From Jejuia sp043557195 (GTDB lineage Bacteria > Bacteroidota > Bacteroidia > Flavobacteriales > Flavobacteriaceae): a stretch of 64,000 nt of DNA. Made by a program: the position numbers and the translations under genes. Location of the stretch: positions 1,984,001 to 2,048,000 of the forward strand of contig CP121314.1 of assembly GCA_043557195.1 (NCBI GenBank), read 5' to 3'. Below, piece after piece: positions 1 to 7,703 of the stretch (position 1 is its first letter; every line of letters begins with the position of its first letter). Below the pieces are notes generated by a model. The model was given only the letters and a program-made list of their open reading frames with translations, had not been told where the DNA came from and did not search any database.

Positions 1-30
1 CGCCTTTTTCAGGCGTGGTAACACCCAAAT
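1..30 (+). repeat. Possible 3' end of a dispersed intergenic repeat
   Basis: The window opens with a small CGCCT/AGGCG hairpin followed by GGTAACACCCAA. This resembles the GGTAACGCCCAA end of the repeat family seen intact at 2684-2787, 25619-25714 and 30877-30978. Only the end is inside the window and it has one mismatch, so membership is uncertain. Confidence 0.3.
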
Positions 31-31
31 A

Positions 32-781
32 TCAACTAAACTTAGCTTCAATAATTTCCATAAAGCGTTCTGAAAACTCTTCTTTTCCTTCCCAATTATT
101 ATAATCGGGCTTTACGATAGTTTCAACAAAACGATTGGCGTCTTCTAAAGTTTGGATGGTGTTTAGCTGCGAAATCACACGATCATAATCCGTATTATTC
201 CCATCAAATAGATGCTTAATGAATGCTATTTTATCGTTTAAACCAATACTTAATCCGCCACTTTTAATGCGGTCGTTTAACGATTTTTTCTCTTGTCCGT
301 TTTGCTTATGCACTTTAGAAATTGGCTCAAAAACAGGCAAATCCCTAAAATCTGCTGTTAAATCCTCCAACTCCCCTTTATGGGTTTGCTCTTTGGGTAC
401 AATCGATTCAATAATAGCATCTACCTCGTCCTGCTCTGGTTGTTCTGGCATAAACTCTACCATGTCCTTAATTTTGTTCATAACAGGCTCAGAAATCTCA
501 TCGTCAACAACATCATCAAGATTGATATAAATTTTATCTTCAACTTCTATGTTATCACTTATCTTATTATTGAATGCAGTATCCAGCATGTCAAAAAATG
601 AAGAATTATTTCCAATGGTGGGTATATCATCCTCAAAATTTTCGTGTGCAAATTTTAAAACCGAAAGCTTTTCATAAAGCGCACGCGCTTCTTCATGCAT
701 CTTTAAAACATCTTCCTTCCCTTTTAATTTAAGAATTCTGTGTGCGATACTTACCAACTCAGATTCTAGCTTCTTCTTCAT
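32..781 (-). CDS. Conserved hypothetical protein, acidic, soluble
   Basis: I do not recognise a named domain in this 249-residue protein. It has no signal peptide or membrane segment. A helical, charged N-terminus (about 1-50) is followed by a very acidic middle (about 75-130) with many Asp and Glu, and then a more ordered C-terminal half (about 150-249) containing SLNDRIKSGGLSIGLNDKIAFIKHLF. That half looks like a small helical domain around a conserved SIGLNDKIAFIK core. It is transcribed divergently from tdk, with about 110 bases between the starts. I would expect a cytoplasmic, lineage-specific protein; no function is assigned. Confidence 0.8.
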   Translation of the reverse strand: MKKKLESELVSIAHRILKLKGKEDVLKMHEEARALYEKLSVLKFAHENFEDDIPTIGNNSSFFDMLDTAFNNKISDNIEVEDKIYINLDDVVDDEISEPVMNKIKDMVEFMPEQPEQDEVDAIIESIVPKEQTHKGELEDLTADFRDLPVFEPISKVHKQNGQEKKSLNDRIKSGGLSIGLNDKIAFIKHLFDGNNTDYDRVISQLNTIQTLEDANRFVETIVKPDYNNWEGKEEFSERFMEIIEAKFS

Positions 782-890
782 CTTAATACAATTTTAAAAA
801 TTAATGCGTTTTACACTTTTGATTTTAATAAATTTACGCCACCTTTATACAAAACGGGCAATAGCTTGGTTTTAGTGTTAAAATTACAAA

Positions 891-1532
891 ATGTTTCTCG
901 AAAATACCGTAAATCATAAAGAACAATTTGGATGGATAGAAGTTATCTGTGGCTCTATGTTCTCTGGGAAAACCGAAGAACTCATTCGTCGTCTTAAACG
1001 TGCGCAGTTTGCAAAACAAAAGGTTGAGATTTTTAAACCTACGGTTGATGTGCGTTATGACGAAGATATGGTAGTGAGTCATGATGAAAACCAAATTCGC
1101 TCTACACCTGTTCCTGCGGCTGCCAATATTCCTATTCTGGCCGATGGTTGTGATGTTGTTGGTATTGACGAAGCTCAGTTTTTTGATGACGAAATAGTAC
1201 GGGTTTGTAATGATTTAGCAAATAAAGGTGTTCGCGTAATTGTAGCTGGATTAGATATGGATTTTAAAGGAAATCCGTTTGGCCCTATGCCAAATTTAAT
1301 GGCAACTGCAGAATATGTTACCAAAGTGCACGCCGTTTGTACCAGAACAGGAAATTTGGCACAATACAGCTACCGAAAATCTAAAAATGATGATATAGTA
1401 ATGTTGGGTGAAGTTGATGAATATGAACCATTGAGTAGAGCCGCCTACTACAAAGCGACTATGAGCGAAAAGATTAAAACAATGAAGGTGAAAGATGTTG
1501 AAGATGTGTCTTCTAAACAAAAGAAATCCTAA
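891..1532 (+). CDS. tdk: Thymidine kinase (type II)
   Basis: Phosphorylates thymidine to dTMP in pyrimidine salvage, using ATP. The 213-residue protein has a Walker A loop GSMFSGKT at residues 21-28, the Asp-Glu pair in GIDEAQFF (about 91-98) and the FKGNPFG lasso region typical of type II (TK1-like) kinases. The C-terminal zinc site of enterobacterial enzymes (two CxxC pairs) is mostly missing: only one Cys remains, in AVCTRTG, and the second pair is replaced by AAYYK. The stop codon overlaps the alr start (TAATG), so the two genes are probably cotranscribed and translationally coupled. Confidence 0.95.
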   Translation: MFLENTVNHKEQFGWIEVICGSMFSGKTEELIRRLKRAQFAKQKVEIFKPTVDVRYDEDMVVSHDENQIRSTPVPAAANIPILADGCDVVGIDEAQFFDDEIVRVCNDLANKGVRVIVAGLDMDFKGNPFGPMPNLMATAEYVTKVHAVCTRTGNLAQYSYRKSKNDDIVMLGEVDEYEPLSRAAYYKATMSEKIKTMKVKDVEDVSSKQKKS

Positions 1533-2644
1533 TGCCAAAAGCCCAAGAAACCATTCTTGAAATAGATTTAAAAGCGCTTAAACACAATTTTGAGTATTTA
1601 AAATCGAAATTGAAAAACGGCACTAATTTTTTGGCGGTAGTTAAGGCCTTTGCTTATGGCAATGATGCAGAAGAAATTGCCAAATATTTACAAGATTTAG
1701 ACATCGATTATTTTGCTGTAGCTTACGCCAATGAAGGCGTTGCATTGAGAAAAGCTGGTGTTACTAAGCCTATTTTGGTGTTACATACCTTAGCTACGAA
1801 TTTTGATGTTATTCTTGAAAACTGCTTAGAACCTAATCTTTATAACGCGAAAATTCTAAATGAATTTATTGCGTTTGCAGAAAATAAAAACCAAAAGGAA
1901 TACCCTATCCATATAAAATTTAATACAGGTTTAAATCGCTTAGGGTTTTGGGAAAACGATGTGGATTATGTCGTTTCTAAACTAAAAAAGACAACTTCTG
2001 TAAAAGTAAAATCGTTATTTTCTCATTTGGCAGCGAGTGAAGATTTAAATGAACGGGACTTTACAATAACCCAGATAAACAGTTTTAAAACTATTGCGGA
2101 AAATTTCTCTAAAGCTGTTGGATATCAACCTATACTTCACATGAGCAATACATCGGGTGTTTTAAATTATCCAGAGGCTCATTTTGATATGGTGCGTTGC
2201 GGTATTGGTTTATACGGTTTTGGAAATTCTGAAAAAGAAAGTAAAAACTTAAAACCCATTGCGTCTCTAAAAACGGTGATTTCTCAAATTCACAAGATAG
2301 AAAAAGGTGAATCGGTTGGTTATAATCGAGCTTTTAAAAGTGAAGAATTGTTTACCAAAACGGCTACTTTACCTTTAGGACACGCCGATGGTATTGGCAG
2401 GATTTATGGCAATGGTAAGGGGTTTGTAACCATAAATGGTAAACAAGCGCCCATAATTGGTAATGTTTGTATGGACATGATTATGGTGAATATTACTGGT
2501 ATTGAGTGTAAGGAAGGTGATGAGGTTATTCTTTTTAATGGTAGTACAACTTCGGCTGAAACTTTAGCAGAACGTGCTGGTACTATTTCTTATGAGTTGA
2601 TTACAGGTATTTCTCAACGGGTAAAGCGAGTAATTTTGAAATAG
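1532..2644 (+). CDS. alr: Alanine racemase
   Basis: PLP-dependent interconversion of L- and D-alanine, supplying D-alanine for peptidoglycan. The 370-residue length is usual. The PLP-binding lysine lies in AVVKAFAYGND near residue 35. The family motif is more often AVVKANAYGHG, so two positions differ, but the lysine is kept. The second catalytic tyrosine fits GYNRAF, and GNVCMDMIMVN is the C-terminal family signature. The ATG overlaps the tdk stop by one base. A dispersed repeat begins 40 bases after the stop. Confidence 0.95.
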   Translation: MPKAQETILEIDLKALKHNFEYLKSKLKNGTNFLAVVKAFAYGNDAEEIAKYLQDLDIDYFAVAYANEGVALRKAGVTKPILVLHTLATNFDVILENCLEPNLYNAKILNEFIAFAENKNQKEYPIHIKFNTGLNRLGFWENDVDYVVSKLKKTTSVKVKSLFSHLAASEDLNERDFTITQINSFKTIAENFSKAVGYQPILHMSNTSGVLNYPEAHFDMVRCGIGLYGFGNSEKESKNLKPIASLKTVISQIHKIEKGESVGYNRAFKSEELFTKTATLPLGHADGIGRIYGNGKGFVTINGKQAPIIGNVCMDMIMVNITGIECKEGDEVILFNGSTTSAETLAERAGTISYELITGISQRVKRVILK

Positions 2645-2683
2645 CTTTTTGTTGCTATTGAGAAACGGCCTTGGCTGACCATT

Positions 2684-2787
2684 GCGTTAGGGATTGCAGT
2701 GGTAGCTTTTGGTGAGACAATCCTGAAGTTTCGAGAAGCCAAAATTTTTAACGAAAAGCACGACCCGACCAAAGGAGGGTAACGCCC
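2684..2787 (+). repeat. Dispersed intergenic element, copy B
   Basis: About 104 bases starting GCGTTAGGGATTGCAGTGG and ending GAGGGTAACGCCC, in the alr-mscL gap. The ends carry GCGTTA and TAACGC as an inverted pair. The start and the internal AGTGGTAGCTTTTGG match copy G (56809-56895, opposite strand). The ends match the copies at 25619 and 30877. It contains no coding sequence. Confidence 0.75.
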
Positions 2788-2872
2788 AATTACACAAAAC
2801 TATTTTAACAAATGTTAAAATTTCTCTTTTTTTAATTAAATTAGCAATTCACTAACTAATAATTTTTAAAAT

Positions 2873-3274
2873 ATGTTAAAAGAGTTTAAAGAATTTATCA
2901 TGACGGGTAACGTTGTGGAATTTGCAGTTGCCGTTATAATGGCTGGAGCTATTGGAGGTGTTGTTAAAGGTTTTGTTGATAATATAGTTATGCCTGTAGT
3001 GGGTCATTTCTCTGGTGGAATGGATTTCGCAGAGTTAAAAGTAGTTCTATCTGATGCTGTTGTAAATGCAGAAGGTGTTGTTACTACTCCAGAAAATGCT
3101 ATTATGTGGGGGTCTTGGGTTAACACTATAGTAAACCTTATTATAGTTGGTTTTGTTATGTTCTTAATTGTGAAGGCTTACAACAAAACTAAAAAGCCAG
3201 CTGAAGAGCCAGCTCCAGCAGGACCATCTCAAGAAGATTTACTTGCAGAAATTAGAGATTTACTCAAAAAATAA
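2873..3274 (+). CDS. mscL: Large-conductance mechanosensitive channel MscL
   Basis: Inner-membrane pentameric channel that opens under membrane tension and releases solutes during hypo-osmotic shock. The 133-residue protein begins with the amphipathic MLKEFKEFIMTGNVVEFAV. It has TM1 at about 15-40 with the Gly/Ala-rich AVIMAGAIGGVV, a periplasmic loop at about 45-80, TM2 at about 82-103 (TIVNLIIVGFVMFLIVKA) and a charged cytoplasmic tail ending AEIRDLLKK. All of these are standard for MscL. A strong terminator follows. Confidence 0.97.
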   Translation: MLKEFKEFIMTGNVVEFAVAVIMAGAIGGVVKGFVDNIVMPVVGHFSGGMDFAELKVVLSDAVVNAEGVVTTPENAIMWGSWVNTIVNLIIVGFVMFLIVKAYNKTKKPAEEPAPAGPSQEDLLAEIRDLLKK

Positions 3275-3312
3275 CAAAGTGTTAATTAAATAACAACCTG
3301 TTATTTGTTGTT

Positions 3313-3350
3313 AAAAAGCCCTTGTTTTCTGAAAATGAGGGCTTTTTTTG
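3313..3350 (+). terminator. Rho-independent terminator after mscL
   Basis: AAAAAGCCCTTGTTTTC pairs with GAAAATGAGGGCTTTTT around a short loop and ends in a run of T. It closes the mscL transcript, and the asd promoter begins immediately after it. Confidence 0.9.
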
Positions 3351-3351
3351 T

Positions 3352-3381
3352 ATTGAGAATTGTAATTAATACTTAGTTTTG
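3352..3381 (+). promoter_or_regulatory. Flavobacterial promoter for asd
   Basis: ATTG (TTG at 3353-3355), an 18-base spacer, then TAGTTTTG (3374-3381). This matches the Bacteroidota primary sigma pattern TTG-N17-23-TAnnTTTG. It lies 27 bases upstream of the asd ATG. Confidence 0.7.
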
Positions 3382-3407
3382 CGCACGCATTTATTAAAAT
3401 TAAAAAA

Positions 3408-4397
3408 ATGAAAGTAGCTGTAGTTGGTGCCACTGGAATGGTTGGCGAAGTGATGTTAAAAGTTCTTGCTGAACGTAATTTTCCTATAACGGAATTAATC
3501 CCTGTAGCGTCTGAACGCTCTGTGGGTAAAACAATCTCTTACAAAGGAAATGATTATACGGTTGTTGGTTTAGAAACTGCTGTTTCAATGAAACCAGATA
3601 TCGCTTTATTTTCTGCAGGTGGTGGTACGTCTCTAGAATGGGCGCCTAAATTTGCCGAGGCTGGTACTACTGTGGTTGATAATTCTTCAGCTTGGAGAAT
3701 GGACCCAACTAAGAAATTGGTAGTTCCGGAGATCAATGCTGATGAATTGACTAAAGCCGATAAAATTATTGCAAACCCTAACTGTTCTACAATTCAGTTG
3801 GTAATGGCATTGAATCCACTTCATAAAAAATATAAAATGAAACGTGTGGTCGTTTCTACGTACCAATCTGTTTCTGGTACTGGTGTGAAAGCTGTACGAC
3901 AGTTAGAAAATGAAATTGCTGGTGTTGAAGGCGAAATGGCATATCCTTATCCTATCGGAAGGAACGCTTTACCACATTGTGATGTGTTTGAAGACAACGG
4001 TTACACCAAAGAAGAAATGAAGTTGGCAAGAGAGCCACAGAAAATTATGAATGACAGAACGTTTTCTGTTTCTGCCACTGCTGTAAGAATTCCAACAGCT
4101 GGTGGGCATTCAGAATCTGTAAATGTTGAGTTTGAAAATGACTTTGATTTAGCTGAAGTGCGCGAACTTTTAAGTGCAACGCCTGGAGTTGTTGTTCAAG
4201 ATGATACAGCTAACAATAGCTACCCAATGCCAATTTTTGCACATGAGAAAGATGAGGTTTTTGTAGGACGTATTCGTCGTGATGAAACACAACCAAACAC
4301 ATTAAACATGTGGATTGTTGCTGACAACTTACGTAAAGGTGCTGCTACAAATACAGTACAAATTGCTGAATATTTAATCGATAATAATTTAGTGTAA
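3408..4397 (+). CDS. asd: Aspartate-semialdehyde dehydrogenase
   Basis: Reduces aspartyl phosphate to aspartate semialdehyde with NADPH, at the branch leading to lysine/diaminopimelate, threonine and methionine. The 329-residue protein has the N-terminal nucleotide loop VGATGMVGE (6-14). The catalytic Cys126 lies in ANPNCSTIQ, SVSGTGVKAV is at about 155-163, and the general-base histidine is H234 in RIPTAGGHSE. All key residues are present. It is a single-gene unit with its own promoter and terminator. Confidence 0.97.
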   Translation: MKVAVVGATGMVGEVMLKVLAERNFPITELIPVASERSVGKTISYKGNDYTVVGLETAVSMKPDIALFSAGGGTSLEWAPKFAEAGTTVVDNSSAWRMDPTKKLVVPEINADELTKADKIIANPNCSTIQLVMALNPLHKKYKMKRVVVSTYQSVSGTGVKAVRQLENEIAGVEGEMAYPYPIGRNALPHCDVFEDNGYTKEEMKLAREPQKIMNDRTFSVSATAVRIPTAGGHSESVNVEFENDFDLAEVRELLSATPGVVVQDDTANNSYPMPIFAHEKDEVFVGRIRRDETQPNTLNMWIVADNLRKGAATNTVQIAEYLIDNNLV

Positions 4398-4416
4398 TTA
4401 TCAATTTTAAACTGAG

Positions 4417-4448
4417 AAAGCTTCTGAATGTTCAGAAGCTTTTTTTGT
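4417..4448 (+). terminator. Rho-independent terminator after asd
   Basis: AAAGCTTCTGAA and TTCAGAAGCTTT form a perfect 12-base-pair stem with a minimal TG centre, followed by a T run. Confidence 0.9.
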
Positions 4449-4475
4449 TTTAATAGGACCTGTTTTTTAGCATTT

Positions 4476-4483
4476 TATCTTTG
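4476..4483 (+). promoter_or_regulatory. -7 box upstream of the prolyl oligopeptidase gene
   Basis: TATCTTTG fits TAnnTTTG, 72 bases before the ATG. No clear -33 TTG sits at the expected distance, so the support is partial. Confidence 0.45.
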
Positions 4484-4555
4484 TAAAACATTAACAATAC
4501 ATAAACAGTTTAAACTTCATAAATGCGCTATTTTTGATAAAATTTATGCGACATT

Positions 4556-6718
4556 ATGAAACGAATACTACTAACGACACTCATTTTAACTATTATGATG
4601 AGCTGTAAAAACAATCAAGACAAAGAGACTATTGTGGTTACCTATCCTGAAACAAAAACTGTTGATACTTTAAACACGTATTTTGGTGTTGAAGTAAAAG
4701 ACCCTTACCGATGGCTGGAAGATGATAGAAGTGAAGACACCGAAGCATGGGTTAAAACACAAAATAAAACCACTTTTGGGTATTTAGATAATATTCCGTT
4801 TAGAGAAGATTTAAAAGAACGCTTATCTAAATTATGGAATTATGAAAAAGTAGGTTCGCCTTTTATCGAAGGTGATTATGCGTATTTTTATAAGAACGAT
4901 GGCTTGCAAAACCAATACGTTATTTATCGTCATAAAACAGGTGAAGACCCAAGTACAGCAACAGTCTTTTTAGATCCAAATACATTTTCCGAAGATGGTA
5001 CCATATCCTTGGGGAATTTAAGTTTTTCAAAAAGCGGAAAAATTGCAGCTTACTCCATTTCTGAGGGCGGTAGTGATTGGCGAAAAATTCTAATAATGGA
5101 TGCTGAAAGTAAAGGCATTGTTGAAGACACATTGGTTGATATTAAATTTAGTGGGATTTCATGGTATAAAGATGAAGGGTTCTACTATTCTAGTTATGAT
5201 AAACCAAAAGGTAGTGAGCTCTCCGCTAAAACAGATCAGCATAAAGTTTACTACCATAAGTTAGGTACACCTCAAAAAAATGATAAACTCATCTTTGGAG
5301 GAACGCCAGAGGAAAAACACCGCTATATTTATGGTACAGTTACTGAAGATGACCGCTATTTAGTTATTTCACCTAAAGTCTCTACTTCAGGAAATAAACT
5401 ATATATCAAAGACTTAATAAAACCAAACAGTAAGTTAACTACTATTTTAGATCATACCGATAGTGATACTTACATTATTGATAACGTGGGAAGTAAACTG
5501 TTTTTAGTTACCAATTTAAACGCGCCTAATAAAAAGATTGTATCCGTTGATGCTTCAAACCCTACGCCTGATAATTGGGTGGATGTTATTCCAGAAACGG
5601 AACACGTTCTATCTCCTTCAACTAGTGGTACCTATTTTATAACAGAATACATGGTGGATGCTATTTCTAAGGTGCTACAATACGATTACAATGGAAAATT
5701 AGTGAGAGAAATTAAACTCCCTGGTGTAGGTAATGCCAATGGTTTTGGAGCCAAAAAAGAAGAGAAGGTAGATTATTACTCATTTACAAATTATAACACC
5801 CCAAGCAGTATTTATAAATATAATATAGAAACAGGAACATCAGAATTATATTGGAAACCATCTATTGCTTTTAATAGTGAAGATTATGAAAGCAACCAAG
5901 TGTTTTATACCTCTAAAGATGGTACCAAAGTGCCAATGATAATTACCCATAAAAAAGGTCTTGAATTAAACGGCAAAAACCCAACCATTCTTTATGGTTA
6001 TGGTGGGTTTAATATTAGTTTGAATCCGTCGTTCAGTATAACAAATGCTGTTTGGATGGAGCAAGGTGGTATTCTTGCTGTACCAAACCTTCGTGGTGGC
6101 GGCGAATATGGTAAAAAATGGCACATTGCAGGCACTAAATTGCAAAAGCAAAATGTGTTTGACGATTTTATTGCCGCTGGTGAATATTTAATTGAAAACA
6201 AGTACACATCTTCAGATTATTTGGCGCTTAGAGGTGGCTCAAATGGCGGACTATTGGTTGGTGCTGTAATGACACAGCGCCCAGATTTAGCTAAAGTGGC
6301 ATTACCTGCTGTTGGTGTTCTAGATATGCTGCGTTATCACACATTTACTGCTGGTGCCGGTTGGGCTTATGATTACGGAACTGCAGAAGACAACAAAGAA
6401 ATGTTCGAGTATTTAAAAGGGTATTCTCCTGTTCATAACGTGAAAGAAGGTGTGGAATATCCAGCGACATTAGTGACTACTGGAGACCATGACGATCGTG
6501 TTGTGCCTGCACATAGTTTTAAGTTTGCGGCAGAATTACAAAGCAAACAAACGGGGGACAACCCAACCTTGATACGCATTGAAACCGATGCTGGCCATGG
6601 TGCAGGAACACCAGTAAGTAAAACCATTGAACAATACGCTGATATTTTTGGGTTTACACTTTACAATATGGGTTTTGAAACCTTACCAAGTAAAACTAAT
6701 GAAAAACTTAAAGGGTAA
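4556..6718 (+). CDS. Prolyl oligopeptidase, S9A family, lipoprotein-type signal
   Basis: Serine peptidase that cleaves short peptides after proline; here it is exported. The 720-residue protein starts with a lipoprotein signal (lipobox IMMSC, Cys17). It then has an S9 N-terminal beta-propeller region (about 30-430, opening with the family motif DPYRWLED) and a C-terminal alpha/beta hydrolase domain. The catalytic residues are visible: Ser562 in RGGSNGG, Asp in GDHDDRVVP and His681 in DAGHGAG. The lipobox predicts periplasmic anchoring. It is monocistronic, with a terminator at 6749-6787. Confidence 0.93.
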   Translation: MKRILLTTLILTIMMSCKNNQDKETIVVTYPETKTVDTLNTYFGVEVKDPYRWLEDDRSEDTEAWVKTQNKTTFGYLDNIPFREDLKERLSKLWNYEKVGSPFIEGDYAYFYKNDGLQNQYVIYRHKTGEDPSTATVFLDPNTFSEDGTISLGNLSFSKSGKIAAYSISEGGSDWRKILIMDAESKGIVEDTLVDIKFSGISWYKDEGFYYSSYDKPKGSELSAKTDQHKVYYHKLGTPQKNDKLIFGGTPEEKHRYIYGTVTEDDRYLVISPKVSTSGNKLYIKDLIKPNSKLTTILDHTDSDTYIIDNVGSKLFLVTNLNAPNKKIVSVDASNPTPDNWVDVIPETEHVLSPSTSGTYFITEYMVDAISKVLQYDYNGKLVREIKLPGVGNANGFGAKKEEKVDYYSFTNYNTPSSIYKYNIETGTSELYWKPSIAFNSEDYESNQVFYTSKDGTKVPMIITHKKGLELNGKNPTILYGYGGFNISLNPSFSITNAVWMEQGGILAVPNLRGGGEYGKKWHIAGTKLQKQNVFDDFIAAGEYLIENKYTSSDYLALRGGSNGGLLVGAVMTQRPDLAKVALPAVGVLDMLRYHTFTAGAGWAYDYGTAEDNKEMFEYLKGYSPVHNVKEGVEYPATLVTTGDHDDRVVPAHSFKFAAELQSKQTGDNPTLIRIETDAGHGAGTPVSKTIEQYADIFGFTLYNMGFETLPSKTNEKLKG

Positions 6719-6748
6719 TTTAAAAAAAGAATAAACACTATTTTTGGG

Positions 6749-6787
6749 CCTGCAAGTCAATAAAATACTTGCAGGTCTTATTTTTTG
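6749..6787 (+). terminator. Rho-independent terminator after the prolyl oligopeptidase gene
   Basis: CCTGCAAGT (6749-6757) and ACTTGCAGG (6767-6775) form a perfect 9-bp stem followed by TCTTATTTTTT. It ends only a few bases before the next gene, so that gene probably has its promoter close to the hairpin or depends on readthrough. Confidence 0.85.
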
Positions 6788-6791
6788 ATTC

Positions 6792-7703
6792 ATGTTAAAG
6801 GTAAAACAACTCAATTTCTCTTACGCAAAAACACCCGTTTTAAAAGACATTTCTTTTGAAGCGCAACAAGGTGAAAACGTGGCTATAATTGGAGAAAGCG
6901 GTTCGGGGAAAAGTACGTTACTCAAATTATTGTACGGTGAGTATGATTTGAATGGCGGGCAAATCTTTTGGAAAGACACAGAAGTTTTAGGCCCTAAATA
7001 CAACCTTGTTGTTGGATACGATTTTATGAAATACGTCGCCCAAGAATTTGATTTGATGCCTTTTATTACTGTTGAAGAAAATATAGCAAAACACTTATCT
7101 AGATTTTTTCCAGAGGAAGCTCAAAAGCGCGTAGATGAATTAATTAAAGTGGTACAGCTTGAAGCGTTTGCTAAAACTAAAGCAAAGACGTTAAGCGGTG
7201 GACAAAAACAACGTGTTGCACTTGCCAGAGCGTTGGCAAAAGCCCCTGAAATTTTATTGTTGGATGAACCTTTTAGCCATATTGATAACTTTAAAAAACA
7301 AAGTTTAAGACGTAACGTTTTCAAATATCTAAAAGAAAAAAATATCACTTGTATCGTGGCTACTCATGATAAAGAAGATGTACTTGGTTTCGCAGATAAA
7401 ATGGTTGTTTTGCATAACAATACTATCGTAGCTAATGCAAAACCACAAGACCTTTATGAAAATCCAGAATCACCATTAATTGCAGCATTTTTTGGAGAAT
7501 TCAACGAGATTGATGGTGAAATTGTTTATGCGCATCAGCTAAAAGTAACAGATACATCTCAACTAAAAGCTACCGTAAAGCACTCTTATTTTAAAGGACA
7601 TTTTTATTTAATTGCCGCGGATTTAAATGGTGATATTATTTTCTTTGAGCATAATAATTCTCTTGAAAGAGAGAAAACAGTTTACTTAAATATCGAAACG
7701 TAA
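6792..7703 (+). CDS. ABC transporter ATP-binding protein
   Basis: ATPase subunit of an ABC transporter. The 303-residue protein has Walker A GESGSGKST (34-42), Q-loop region AQEFDLMP (about 83-90), signature LSGGQKQR (134-141), Walker B LLLDEP (155-160) and the switch histidine in ATHDKED. About 75 residues follow the ATPase core, as in PotA/FbpC-like importer subunits that carry an extra C-terminal domain. No permease or binding protein is adjacent, so the substrate is unknown. It converges tail-to-tail with the RND gene with no gap. Confidence 0.88.
   Translation: MLKVKQLNFSYAKTPVLKDISFEAQQGENVAIIGESGSGKSTLLKLLYGEYDLNGGQIFWKDTEVLGPKYNLVVGYDFMKYVAQEFDLMPFITVEENIAKHLSRFFPEEAQKRVDELIKVVQLEAFAKTKAKTLSGGQKQRVALARALAKAPEILLLDEPFSHIDNFKKQSLRRNVFKYLKEKNITCIVATHDKEDVLGFADKMVVLHNNTIVANAKPQDLYENPESPLIAAFFGEFNEIDGEIVYAHQLKVTDTSQLKATVKHSYFKGHFYLIAADLNGDIIFFEHNNSLEREKTVYLNIET

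Noticed and set aside
834..1094. Minus-strand open frame across the tdk start
   Set aside because: It lies within tdk and its upstream region, has no recognisable domain, and the plus-strand kinase motifs are unambiguous.
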